Part shown: positions 44,422-52,965 of the stretch, piece by piece
Numbering within the stretch: position 1 is the stretch's first letter
Layout: each line of letters begins with the position of its first letter
DNA from: UBA7328 sp965247965
Lineage (GTDB): Bacteria; Bacteroidota; Bacteroidia; Chitinophagales; Saprospiraceae
Length of the DNA stretch: 64,000 nt
Direction: 5' to 3'
Assembly (NCBI GenBank): GCA_965247965.1
Contig: OZ252053.1
Span: forward strand, 5,580,001 to 5,644,000
Program-made: the position numbers and the translations under genes
The notes under the pieces: model-generated
Told to the model about the DNA's origin: nothing
The model's input: only the letters and a program-made list of their open reading frames with translations
The model's database searches: none

Positions 44422-45948
44422 CTACTTATATCGCTTTTGAGACGATTTTCTCTTTTTGCCTTCCGAAAACATAAGGCCTCCGGGTTCATCATTGCCCGTC
44501 GGACTTCCGACCCTGGCCATGGCACATCTGAATCCTATGGATCGGTCTGCTTTGTCCTGATCTTTGAATTTTCTGGAGCCAGGTGATAACCAATACAATC
44601 GATCCGCCCACGATCCGCCTTTGACTACTCTCGATTTATCATTAATCAAGGTATACTTTCCGAATTCGTAGACTATATACTCATCGTCACCATCGCGGTA
44701 GTTTCTGGCATCTCCTTTGCGATAATTTTCTCTTTCCTGCAGCTCTTCATCAGTCACATATCGATATTTCATCCGGCCGAGGCTGTCCTTTTCAACCACA
44801 TTTCCGTATTCGTCCATAAGTTTTTCCTTATAAATATTTCCTCTGTGTGGATTGAGATCCTGATGTTCTGCATCTCTAAGTGTTTCCGATGTAAGAGGAC
44901 GGTACACATCCATTGTCCATTCACTGACGTTACCAGCCATATTGAATAGTCCGAAATCATTTGGTATAAATGATCGCACAGGTACCGGGATATCCGCCTT
45001 ATCGTTGAGATTACCTGCTACTCCCATATAGTCTCCTTTGCCTCTTTTGAAATTAGCCAGCATGTTCCCTTGGTTCTTATTTCTTTTTTGATATCTGGCT
45101 GTCTTGCCATCCCACGGATAGAATCTTCTATCGGTGATCAATTCATCCTTTGGATTTTCAAGGTTACCTTGAAGTGCCAGAGCGGCGTATTCCCATTCGG
45201 CTTCCGTAGGAAGTCTGAATGAAGGCATCAATATTCCATCGGTGTAGCGCACGGGGCGTTCTCCTCCTGTTCTCAGATCGGGTAGGTTCTTTCGTACATT
45301 ACCTTGATATTGGCCTTCGAGGTAGGTGTCTGTTGTAAAGACATCCGCATCTTTTTGATCCGGAGTCGGATTGAGTACCCCTCGCTCTATGAGCACCATC
45401 TCATTTACTCTGTCCGTTCTCCATAGGCAGTAGTTCTGTACTTGTTCCCAGGTAACACCTACGACCGGATAGTCATCATACGCGGGATGGCGGAAGTAAT
45501 TTTCGACAAAAGGATCGTTGTATGAAAGCTCCTCATACCAAACTTTTTGGTCAGGTAGTGCGCCACGAGCTTCTTCGGGATATGTCGGATATCTCGTTTC
45601 GAGCCAATACACATATTCTCTCCATGCTATATTTGGCACTTCTGTCTCATCCAGGTAAAATGAGGATACAGTGATGCGTCGCGGAATATTGTTCCATTCG
45701 CCGATTACATCTTCATCGGTAAGGCCCATTGTGAAAGTACCGCCTTCGATGAGTACCATATTCGGAGCATTGATTTGGCCTTGGTAATTGAGCTTTTCGA
45801 AGCCGCCCCATTCGGTGTCGTTGTATTTCCATCCTGTGGTCGTGGATCTGCCGGATTTTCCTCCTCCTTTCTTGCCTTTCCCAATGATACTACATGAAGT
45901 GCCCAAAGCAAGCAATGCCACCAATACAAAAAGATTAATTCTTGTCAT
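44422..45948 (-). CDS. gldJ: Gliding motility/T9SS lipoprotein GldJ
   Basis: 508 residues. The signal peptide ends at a lipobox-like LGTSC (Cys 19), so it is an outer-membrane lipoprotein. The body is a formylglycine-generating-enzyme-type fold: VLIEGGTFTMGLTDEDVIGEW, FYLDETEVPNIAWREYVYWL, PVVGVTWEQVQNYCLWRTDRVNEM, FRLPTEAEWEYAAL, NVSEWTMDVYRPL and GGSWADRLYW. GldJ lacks enzyme activity in T9SS and stabilises GldK and the secretion complex; loss blocks gliding and secretion in Flavobacterium. The RTDRVNE motif with an N-terminal TTGWKYND favours GldJ over GldK. It follows porP by 21 bases. Confidence 0.85.
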   Translation of the reverse strand: MTRINLFVLVALLALGTSCSIIGKGKKGGGKSGRSTTTGWKYNDTEWGGFEKLNYQGQINAPNMVLIEGGTFTMGLTDEDVIGEWNNIPRRITVSSFYLDETEVPNIAWREYVYWLETRYPTYPEEARGALPDQKVWYEELSYNDPFVENYFRHPAYDDYPVVGVTWEQVQNYCLWRTDRVNEMVLIERGVLNPTPDQKDADVFTTDTYLEGQYQGNVRKNLPDLRTGGERPVRYTDGILMPSFRLPTEAEWEYAALALQGNLENPKDELITDRRFYPWDGKTARYQKRNKNQGNMLANFKRGKGDYMGVAGNLNDKADIPVPVRSFIPNDFGLFNMAGNVSEWTMDVYRPLTSETLRDAEHQDLNPHRGNIYKEKLMDEYGNVVEKDSLGRMKYRYVTDEELQERENYRKGDARNYRDGDDEYIVYEFGKYTLINDKSRVVKGGSWADRLYWLSPGSRKFKDQDKADRSIGFRCAMARVGSPTGNDEPGGLMFSEGKKRKSSQKRYK

Positions 45949-45969
45949 TAGTTGTAATTGAAGTAATAA

Positions 45970-47007
45970 TTATCTGAATAATTTGAAACAATCGTTGTAC
46001 CCCGAATCGGACAGTTTGTCAGCTCCAAAATTGATCACTATTCCTACTTCATGACTACCGCCACTGCGAAGTACTGAAGCGCCTGAAACCGTAAAGTCAA
46101 AACTGTAACTCATTTTAAACAAATCCGTTCTCCATCCAAACGAAAGAATAACGGCATCAGCATTAGAAAAAGTGTATCTGAACCATGCGCCTCCAAAAAA
46201 GCTTTCTTTATTGAATAAAGCGCCTGCATTTAGCTGACTGAAGTCCGATTGACGCAAAAACATTATACTAGGAGCTAAAAACGTGCCGAATCCATCATTA
46301 TTGTTCCCTCCGAGGTCTAAAGTATAGCCTGCATGGGCCGAAAAACGGACGGGCAAACCTCTGTAAAGATTCGAAGGATCCTCAATAAATTCGTCTTGAG
46401 GAGCGCTCAAATGCTTGATGGTCAGCCCTCCATAAAAAGTTGGGCTAAAGACCAATAATCCAGCAGATATATCAAAGTAATTTTGTGAAAGATCGTTGGG
46501 GCGTATTTCACCTGTGGGCAATAGGGAGCCTCCTCCGCTTATCAAATTAGAAGGATCGAGCTGGTCGAGAAAGATCAACTTGTCCCAATCGAGACGAGAT
46601 TGTGTGAAAGAAGCTTCGATACCAATTTTGGCTTGCAATCCGTCCTTGAATTTCAAGCGATAGGCGTATACCCCACTTATTCTATTGGTTTTTAGAATCC
46701 CATCCCCTTCATTATCGGAAATGATCTGAAGTCCAAATCCACTATTGACTAGTTCAAAAAATTGATCGTACGACGCGGAATAAGTTGAATAAGCCCTAGG
46801 ACCCCAATTTGGCCACTGGTTTCTATAGTTAATCGCTACGAGTGGTAGTGTACTATTTCCCGCAAATGCCGGATTGAGTTGGATAGGCGCATTATAGAAT
46901 TGGCTGAATATTGGATCCTGGCCACTGAGTTTGTTGCCAAATGTTATAATTAGCACCAGAGGAAAAATAATCCTGCAAAAATGTCGGTTGAAACTATAAA
47001 TCACCAT
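45970..47007 (-). CDS. PorP/SprF family T9SS outer-membrane protein
   Basis: 345 residues with a signal peptide (RIIFPLVLIITFGNKLSGQ) and the family N-terminal motif FSQFYNAPIQLNPAFAGNSTLPLVAINYRNQWP. Repeated strands, including DAVILSFGWRTDLFKMSYSFDFTVSG, make a beta-barrel. PorP/SprF proteins join the T9SS outer-membrane complex, for example for attaching SprB. First gene of the porP-gldJ unit, which ends at the terminator after gldJ. It is divergent from porU. Confidence 0.85.
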   Translation of the reverse strand: MVIYSFNRHFCRIIFPLVLIITFGNKLSGQDPIFSQFYNAPIQLNPAFAGNSTLPLVAINYRNQWPNWGPRAYSTYSASYDQFFELVNSGFGLQIISDNEGDGILKTNRISGVYAYRLKFKDGLQAKIGIEASFTQSRLDWDKLIFLDQLDPSNLISGGGSLLPTGEIRPNDLSQNYFDISAGLLVFSPTFYGGLTIKHLSAPQDEFIEDPSNLYRGLPVRFSAHAGYTLDLGGNNNDGFGTFLAPSIMFLRQSDFSQLNAGALFNKESFFGGAWFRYTFSNADAVILSFGWRTDLFKMSYSFDFTVSGASVLRSGGSHEVGIVINFGADKLSDSGYNDCFKLFR

Positions 47008-47023
47008 ATACTCAGATAGCGAC

Positions 47024-47054
47024 TTGTTAACGCGGCAATTTGCTGATAAATTTG
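47024..47054 (+). promoter_or_regulatory. Promoter of porU (TTG-N20-TAAATTTG)
   Basis: TTG at 47024-47026 and TAAATTTG at 47047-47054 are 20 bases apart, fitting the Bacteroidota -33/-7 promoter. The porU ATG at 47083 follows about 28 bases after the -7 element. It lies between divergent porP and porU. Confidence 0.6.
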
Positions 47055-47082
47055 TTCTTGATCAAATATTTAATGTTTCCTT

Positions 47083-50000
47083 ATGTCTTTGCGGAGATCA
47101 TTTGATTTAATTTTTTTGTTGATTTTCAGCGTTTTTGCCTTTGGGCAAAAGACAGAATCTGTTTTGAATTCCGGTGAAATATTTAAGATCGCAATTCCTC
47201 AAAGCGGTATTTTTAAAATCGACCTGCAATACTTGGATGATCAAAATATTTCATTCACCAATGCAAATTACATTCAAATATTTGGCCAAAGAGGTGGGAT
47301 GCTTCCCGAACCTACTGACGATGTGAGAATGATTGATCTTGCGGAATTTCCGCTATTTAAGGTAGGTTTTGAAGACGGTTCTTTTGACGGAGATGACTAC
47401 TTCCTGTTTTATGCAGACGGAGCAGATATTTGGAAAAATGAAGAATTAAATGTTGATTATCAGAAAAATATATATGATGAAAATAACTATGTATTTTTGA
47501 TAATCAATGGGAGGATTTCGAAAGAAATAGAACTTGTCGAGTCATTGAAAAACTCTGAATACAGCACTTCCACCTTTGACGAATTACAAAGATTCGAAGA
47601 GGATAAAATCAATCCACTTGGCCTGTTTCCAATTACACACGGCTCAGGACAAAAATGGTACGGCGATGAATTTTCCAATCTCAGGGAAAAGGACTACACG
47701 GATCAATTCGATTTTGAAGGTATTGATCTTTCGGAACCAATACGTATCAAATCTGAATTTATCAGCAGAAGCGATGCGATCACCTCGTACCAAATTTCCG
47801 TAGATGGCAACACGTTTGAGCAGTCTCTGGGCAGTGTAAGGGTGGGGGATGTCGAAGCCATTCACGCCCGCACTGCAATCATCGAGGAGTCATTGCAGCC
47901 TTCTATCGGAAATCCGCAAATCTCGATTAGTTATCCACAGGTTGCCTCGACCTCACAAGGCTGGCTGGACTATATTCAAGTAGAATTTCGTAAAAATCTA
48001 TTCTTTTCAGGTGAACCATTTGTTTTTCTGGATAGAAACAGTTTGAACTATGGCGTTTCCGAATTTGTAATTGCCGGAGCCATTGATGAAGAAGCACAGG
48101 TTTGGAACATTACACTTCCTGAGAACACAATTCGCCACAACTTGAATTCTTCCAGGTTTTCTTATTCTTCTCGCGAAGGTTTACAATCTTTTATCATTTT
48201 TAATGCAAATGAGGTTTCTGCCTTGCCAGGAAAAGCGGAGAAAATCGAAAATCAAAACCTGCACGGCATAGTCGATGCCGATATGGTCATCGTCTATCAC
48301 CGCCTCTTCGAAACGGCTGCTCTGAAACTTGCGCAACACAGGACAGATCATTCAGAACTCTTGGTGGAAGCGGTAGAAATATCAAAAATTTATAACGAAT
48401 TTTCTTCCGGAAGACAAGATCCAACGGCTATCCGTGACTTCGCTAAAATGATCTATGATCGATCGGAAAACTTTAAATATCTATTGCTCTTTGGTGACGG
48501 ATCATATGACTTCAGAGGAATCAACAAAGAACTTCCAAATCAAAGCCTTGTTGCGACCTACGAGACCCGAGAAACACTAGATCCATTGGCCGCATTCCCA
48601 AGCGACGACTATTTTGCTCAATTGGACGATGGCGAAGGAGTCAATCTGCAAGGAGATTTGGACATAGCAGTCGGACGATTACCAGCCAGAACAATTGATG
48701 AGGCGGACAACCTTGTCAACAAAATAATTACCTACGATACAGATAGTAGAACTCTGGGAGAGTGGAGATCAAGAATTGCCTTCCTGGCCGATGACGAAGA
48801 CAGCAATCTCCACCTCAATGACGCCGATAAGATAGCAAAAAATGTATTGAAGCAGCATCCGATATTCAATCAGAGGAAGATCTATTGGGATGCTTTTCCG
48901 CAGGAATCCACACCCGGTGGAAACAGGTATCCGGCTGCTAATCGGCAACTAAACTCAGATATGGAAAATGGCCTGCTTGTGGTCAACTATCTCGGCCACG
49001 GCGGTCCAAAAGGCTGGTCACAGGAACGGGTGCTCAATCTAGACGATATAGCTACGTGGTCCAATAGCGAAAAATTGCCTCTTGTTATCACGGCTACTTG
49101 CTCCTTTACCGGTTTTGATGATCCCAGCCTAACTACCGCTGGAGAAGCTACTATCCACAACCCATCGGGAGGTGCCATTGCTTTATTTACGACGGTCCGG
49201 TCTGTATATGCGAGTCAGAACTTTAGGTTGACCAAAGCGGTTTTCGATATTTTGTTCACAAGGGTGGACGGAGAATATATGACTATCGGTGAGGTAATGC
49301 GTCGCGCCAAGAATACAAGAGTAAGTGACGCCGTAAATGCGCGTAAATTTTTTCTCATAGGAGATCCCGCAATGAAATTAGCCATTCCCCAGCTCTCTGT
49401 TGAAACATTGGAATTCAATAATAAAGCAGTCAACAGCGAAGTGGATACAATCGGTGCCCTACAACCCATTAAAGTCAAATCTGCGATTCGCGACGTATCG
49501 GGGGAGGTAAATACTTCTTTTAATGGGGAGGCTTTTATTACCCTTTTTGATAAGGTAAGTACACTTCGGACTTTGCGAAACGATCCCGGCAGTTTTGAGA
49601 AATCATTTGAACTTCAAAAAAATGTGCTTTTTCGAGGCAGAGCTAAAGTCACGAACGGCGAATTTGAGTTTGCGTTTATAGTTCCATTAGATATTGATTA
49701 CAAATTTGGAAGTGGGCGCCTGAGTTATTATGCGATTGACAACGATGGCATCGATGCAAGTGGTTATTTCGAAGATTTTGTAATTGGCGGCACCGCAGAA
49801 AATGCGATTAGTGACAATGATGGCCCGGAAATCACGATAAAATTGAATAGCGAAAATTTTGAATCAGGAGACCAAACGAATAGCCGTCCAATAGTTTTGG
49901 CGTCGCTTTTTGACCAATCGGGCATTAATGTCAGCAACGTGAGCATAGGCCACGAAATAACCGGATTCGTTGATGAAGACAGCAGAAGCACAACGGTATT

Positions 50001-50475
50001 AAATGACAAATACAGCAGTGAAATTGATGATTTTACAAATGGGAGCTTGAGTTACCGCCTGGAAGAACTCGAGGTAGGGTGGCATACTTTGACCATCCGT
50101 GCATTTGATATACTAAATAACCCCGGAGAAAGTGATATTGAATTTGAAGTTGTAGAAAACGTGGACGGGTTTTTGCAAAATGTCATTGCATACCCCAATC
50201 CATTTAGTGAGGAAGTCAATTTTTCTATTCAAAATGAATTGGGAGAGGCTGCCGGAATAACGCTTAATATTTACGATGTGAAGGGTCGGCTTATCCAACA
50301 ATTCCAAAGAATAGGGCAGGTGGCTGATGGAATGATTTCAAGCATAACGTGGAACGGAACGAATCACTCAGGCAATCTCACAGGTGGATTGTACCTGTAC
50401 GAAGTAATGCTCGAAGGAGTGAATTCGAATAAGATTCTGAAAAGCAAAATGAAGAAACTAATAGTCTTGAAATAG
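47083..50475 (+). CDS. porU: T9SS sortase PorU, C25 (gingipain-like) peptidase
   Basis: 1,130 residues. A signal peptide (LIFLLIFSVFAFGQ) precedes a large N-terminal region, then the C25 peptidase domain with YLLLFGDGSYDFRG, catalytic His 639 in NYLGHGGPKGW and Cys 673 in TATCSF. PorU removes the C-terminal sorting domain of T9SS cargo and attaches it to anionic lipopolysaccharide at the surface. Its own C-terminus ends with an Ig-like YPNPFSEEVNFS segment and GGLYLYEVMLEG, itself sorting-tail-like. It has its own promoter and is followed by a porV remnant and porV. Confidence 0.92.
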   Translation: MSLRRSFDLIFLLIFSVFAFGQKTESVLNSGEIFKIAIPQSGIFKIDLQYLDDQNISFTNANYIQIFGQRGGMLPEPTDDVRMIDLAEFPLFKVGFEDGSFDGDDYFLFYADGADIWKNEELNVDYQKNIYDENNYVFLIINGRISKEIELVESLKNSEYSTSTFDELQRFEEDKINPLGLFPITHGSGQKWYGDEFSNLREKDYTDQFDFEGIDLSEPIRIKSEFISRSDAITSYQISVDGNTFEQSLGSVRVGDVEAIHARTAIIEESLQPSIGNPQISISYPQVASTSQGWLDYIQVEFRKNLFFSGEPFVFLDRNSLNYGVSEFVIAGAIDEEAQVWNITLPENTIRHNLNSSRFSYSSREGLQSFIIFNANEVSALPGKAEKIENQNLHGIVDADMVIVYHRLFETAALKLAQHRTDHSELLVEAVEISKIYNEFSSGRQDPTAIRDFAKMIYDRSENFKYLLLFGDGSYDFRGINKELPNQSLVATYETRETLDPLAAFPSDDYFAQLDDGEGVNLQGDLDIAVGRLPARTIDEADNLVNKIITYDTDSRTLGEWRSRIAFLADDEDSNLHLNDADKIAKNVLKQHPIFNQRKIYWDAFPQESTPGGNRYPAANRQLNSDMENGLLVVNYLGHGGPKGWSQERVLNLDDIATWSNSEKLPLVITATCSFTGFDDPSLTTAGEATIHNPSGGAIALFTTVRSVYASQNFRLTKAVFDILFTRVDGEYMTIGEVMRRAKNTRVSDAVNARKFFLIGDPAMKLAIPQLSVETLEFNNKAVNSEVDTIGALQPIKVKSAIRDVSGEVNTSFNGEAFITLFDKVSTLRTLRNDPGSFEKSFELQKNVLFRGRAKVTNGEFEFAFIVPLDIDYKFGSGRLSYYAIDNDGIDASGYFEDFVIGGTAENAISDNDGPEITIKLNSENFESGDQTNSRPIVLASLFDQSGINVSNVSIGHEITGFVDEDSRSTTVLNDKYSSEIDDFTNGSLSYRLEELEVGWHTLTIRAFDILNNPGESDIEFEVVENVDGFLQNVIAYPNPFSEEVNFSIQNELGEAAGITLNIYDVKGRLIQQFQRIGQVADGMISSITWNGTNHSGNLTGGLYLYEVMLEGVNSNKILKSKMKKLIVLK

Positions 50476-50555
50476 CCAAAAGTTAAAAAACGCTGCATTT
50501 ATAATAATTACAATACTCGGTTGGTTTCAGTACACACCAATCGAATTAATGGACC

Positions 50556-50687
50556 TTAGGTTTGGGGATTAAATACAATGTATTTAGGCTGGACATATCC
50601 TATTTACCGCCTACTAATACGCAACGCAGCCCTCTGGACAATACGCTTAGATTCTCCTTGCGATTTGGTCTGAACGAGAATAGATAG
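50556..50687 (+). pseudogene. Remnant of a second porV, 3' end only
   Basis: The frame 50556-50687 reads LGLGIKYNVFRLDISYLPPT, then NTQRSPLDNTLRFSL, ending GLNENR before TAG. It is a close copy of the PorV C-terminus (GLKYNVFGLDISYLAPTNTQ) coded at 51880-52000, but differs at many bases. No earlier part of porV is recognisable upstream. It looks like the tail of a tandem duplicate whose 5' portion was deleted. Confidence 0.8.
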
Positions 50688-50793
50688 TTTTCAGGGATAG
50701 AAAACGCAAAAAAGTAAACCTAAAAAAATCGTGATTTTAAAATAATTGTAACACTTAGTCTGTTCTTGTATGTATCAATTGAATCGATAAGAA

Positions 50794-52008
50794 ATGACTA
50801 AAGTTAGATTTACTCTTTTATTATTATTTATAGCCGTTTTGGGCACCGTGCCATCAGTTGCCCAATTCTGGGACCCTCAAAGAGGTTGTGTACTTGACGC
50901 CAATAGCCAATGTGTGCCCAACACTTTGCTGACCGCAGTACTTTTTCTTACAATCGCGCCCGATGCACGCTCGGGAGCCATGGGCGATGCCGGCATAGCC
51001 GTTTCTCCGGATGCCAATTCCTTGCATTACAATGCGTCCAAATTGGCTTTTGTTGATAAAGATGTCGAATTGTCAGCCACTTATACGCCATGGTTGAGAA
51101 ACCTGGGGCTCTCTGATGTCTATATGGCTTATTTGTCGGGCTATAAGAAAATAGATGAACTGCAATCTTTTGCCGGTGCCTTGCGATTTTTTTCACTGGG
51201 TGATATCAATTTTACTGATATCAACGGAGCTCCAACGGGTACTGGCAAACCAAGAGAAATCGAAGTAACAGTCGCATATGCAAGAAAACTTTCGGACAAA
51301 TTATCAGCTGGAATAGCAGGAAAATTTATTAATTCCAACCTCGCTTCGGGGCAACAAGTTCAAGGTATAGATATTATGCCGGGCAATGCTTTTGCTGCGG
51401 ATATATCGTTTACTTATTCTTCCAATACCAATTTTGGTGCAAATGGCGGTAATTTCTCAGCCGGTGTAGCACTGTCCAATTTAGGTTCGAAAATCTCCTA
51501 TACGAGCAATAGTCAACGAGAATTTTTACCGGCTAATTTGGGATTGGGTACGGCATTCAAAATGCAATTGGATGATTTCAACAGTCTTACCATAGCCCTT
51601 GATTTGAATAAATTATTGGTGCCGACTCCGATTCCTTTCGATCATCCCGATTACGATACGGATAGTAATAATGTACCGGATTACCGAGAGCAATCCACTT
51701 TCGGCGGCATTTTTGGATCTTTTGCTGATGCACCTGGGGGTCTTTCTGAGGAGATTAAAGAATTTTCCGCTTCTCTTGGCTTTGAATACTGGTACAATAA
51801 TCAATTTGCCGTGCGTGCGGGATATTTTTACGAGCATCCACTGAAGGGAGATCGTCAGTTCATCACCCTAGGTGTTGGATTAAAATACAATGTTTTCGGA
51901 CTTGATATTTCCTATCTGGCACCTACCAATACGCAGAGAAGTCCATTGGACAATACGCTAAGATTTTCGTTCAAATTTGATCTTGGTGCTGAGACGGTAA
52001 ATCAATAA
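50794..52008 (+). CDS. porV: T9SS outer-membrane protein PorV
   Basis: 404 residues. A signal peptide (RFTLLLLFIAVLGTVPSVAQ) leads into a FadL/PorV-type 14-strand barrel: LTIAPDARSGAMGDAGIAVSPDANSLHYNASKLAF at the front, then SAGVALSNLGSKISY, FGGIFGSFADAPGG and the C-terminal GLKYNVFGLDISYLAPTNTQ strands. PorV shuttles cargo from the SOV translocon to PorU. It is the downstream partner of porU, in the same order as in other Bacteroidota. The real gene starts 107 bases after the remnant. Confidence 0.93.
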   Translation: MTKVRFTLLLLFIAVLGTVPSVAQFWDPQRGCVLDANSQCVPNTLLTAVLFLTIAPDARSGAMGDAGIAVSPDANSLHYNASKLAFVDKDVELSATYTPWLRNLGLSDVYMAYLSGYKKIDELQSFAGALRFFSLGDINFTDINGAPTGTGKPREIEVTVAYARKLSDKLSAGIAGKFINSNLASGQQVQGIDIMPGNAFAADISFTYSSNTNFGANGGNFSAGVALSNLGSKISYTSNSQREFLPANLGLGTAFKMQLDDFNSLTIALDLNKLLVPTPIPFDHPDYDTDSNNVPDYREQSTFGGIFGSFADAPGGLSEEIKEFSASLGFEYWYNNQFAVRAGYFYEHPLKGDRQFITLGVGLKYNVFGLDISYLAPTNTQRSPLDNTLRFSFKFDLGAETVNQ

Positions 52009-52034
52009 TTGCGAAAGTTCGGTCAGATAGCAGG

Positions 52035-52724
52035 TTAAAAGCGAATAGCATTTTTATCATTCGCTCTATCATTCAAAAGACCCACTACACCCAAAATTAT
52101 CATCAATAAAGTTAAAATGATTATGTTCCATTGGCCTAATGTGGGTATCAACTCTGGGATACAAGTAGGATCAGTAAGTACCGCAGGTTGTGAATTGCAT
52201 CCAGTGTCGGGGCCGGCATTATTTTGAATATTCATTACTGCGATACCAATCTCAACGTCATCTTTAAACACACAACAAGTACTTAAATTAGAATTATTCT
52301 CTACTGCTAAAAGGAAGTTAGCGCTGACATTGATTAAACCACTGACGTCATTTAATACAGCGTTTCTCGAAATTGATATCCCAGCCAAGCCCGTCATATT
52401 GATCAGGGCATTAAAATGCAGTAGCATGTGGTTTGCGTCGATGGTTATAAAACTGGGAGCAGTCAGCATACCTTCAAGCCCACTTAAACTTGTCAAACTC
52501 GTGGTATCTATTTTTAAAGTTCCGGTAATGCGCACTAATCCCACCAGACTATCGAGATTGACGACAGTGGAACCATGAATCTGAAGGTTTCCATTAATCG
52601 TATCACATCCCGGATTGTTCATTCTGAAATTGTCAATGTCGGTTTGTGAACCCAAGTCAATAGGGCCGCAAGTAGTAGACAAGGCCGACAAATAGCCGAA
52701 TAGGAAAGCAGAGCGATAAAGCAC
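52035..52724 (-). CDS. IPTL-CTERM secreted protein with receptor-L-like repeats
   Basis: 229 residues as read from GTG 52724. The middle (VVNLDSLVGLVRITGTLKID, TSLTSLSGLEGM, AGISISRNAVLNDVSGLI) resembles leucine-rich receptor-L-domain repeats. The C-terminus has the IPTL-CTERM sorting signal IPTLGQWNIIILTLLMIILGV followed by basic residues. The N-terminus is odd: the reading frame begins LYRSAFLFGYLSALST, while another frame upstream offers ATG 52732 with MKRCFIALLS, a better signal peptide. A one-base shift near 52710 may be present. It lies opposite the end of porV. Confidence 0.7.
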   Translation of the reverse strand: MLYRSAFLFGYLSALSTTCGPIDLGSQTDIDNFRMNNPGCDTINGNLQIHGSTVVNLDSLVGLVRITGTLKIDTTSLTSLSGLEGMLTAPSFITIDANHMLLHFNALINMTGLAGISISRNAVLNDVSGLINVSANFLLAVENNSNLSTCCVFKDDVEIGIAVMNIQNNAGPDTGCNSQPAVLTDPTCIPELIPTLGQWNIIILTLLMIILGVVGLLNDRANDKNAIRF

Positions 52725-52965
52725 CGTTTCATCAGTGTAGCTTTCGCTATTGCAACCTCAGCCCTAAATCACTCCAATTGTAGGTAAGTGTTACAAATAT
52801 AACACATTAATACTTTTTAAGATATGTTTTTAACTTAAAAATAGGTGTTTGTGCTTAATAAGACATTGATTTTTTCGGAATGGATGAACGCTGTAAAGTG
52901 CGTCTATCTCTGCCAACCACTTCACACAGAGTAAATTTGCATTTGCATTTGTTTTTGAACTTTAG

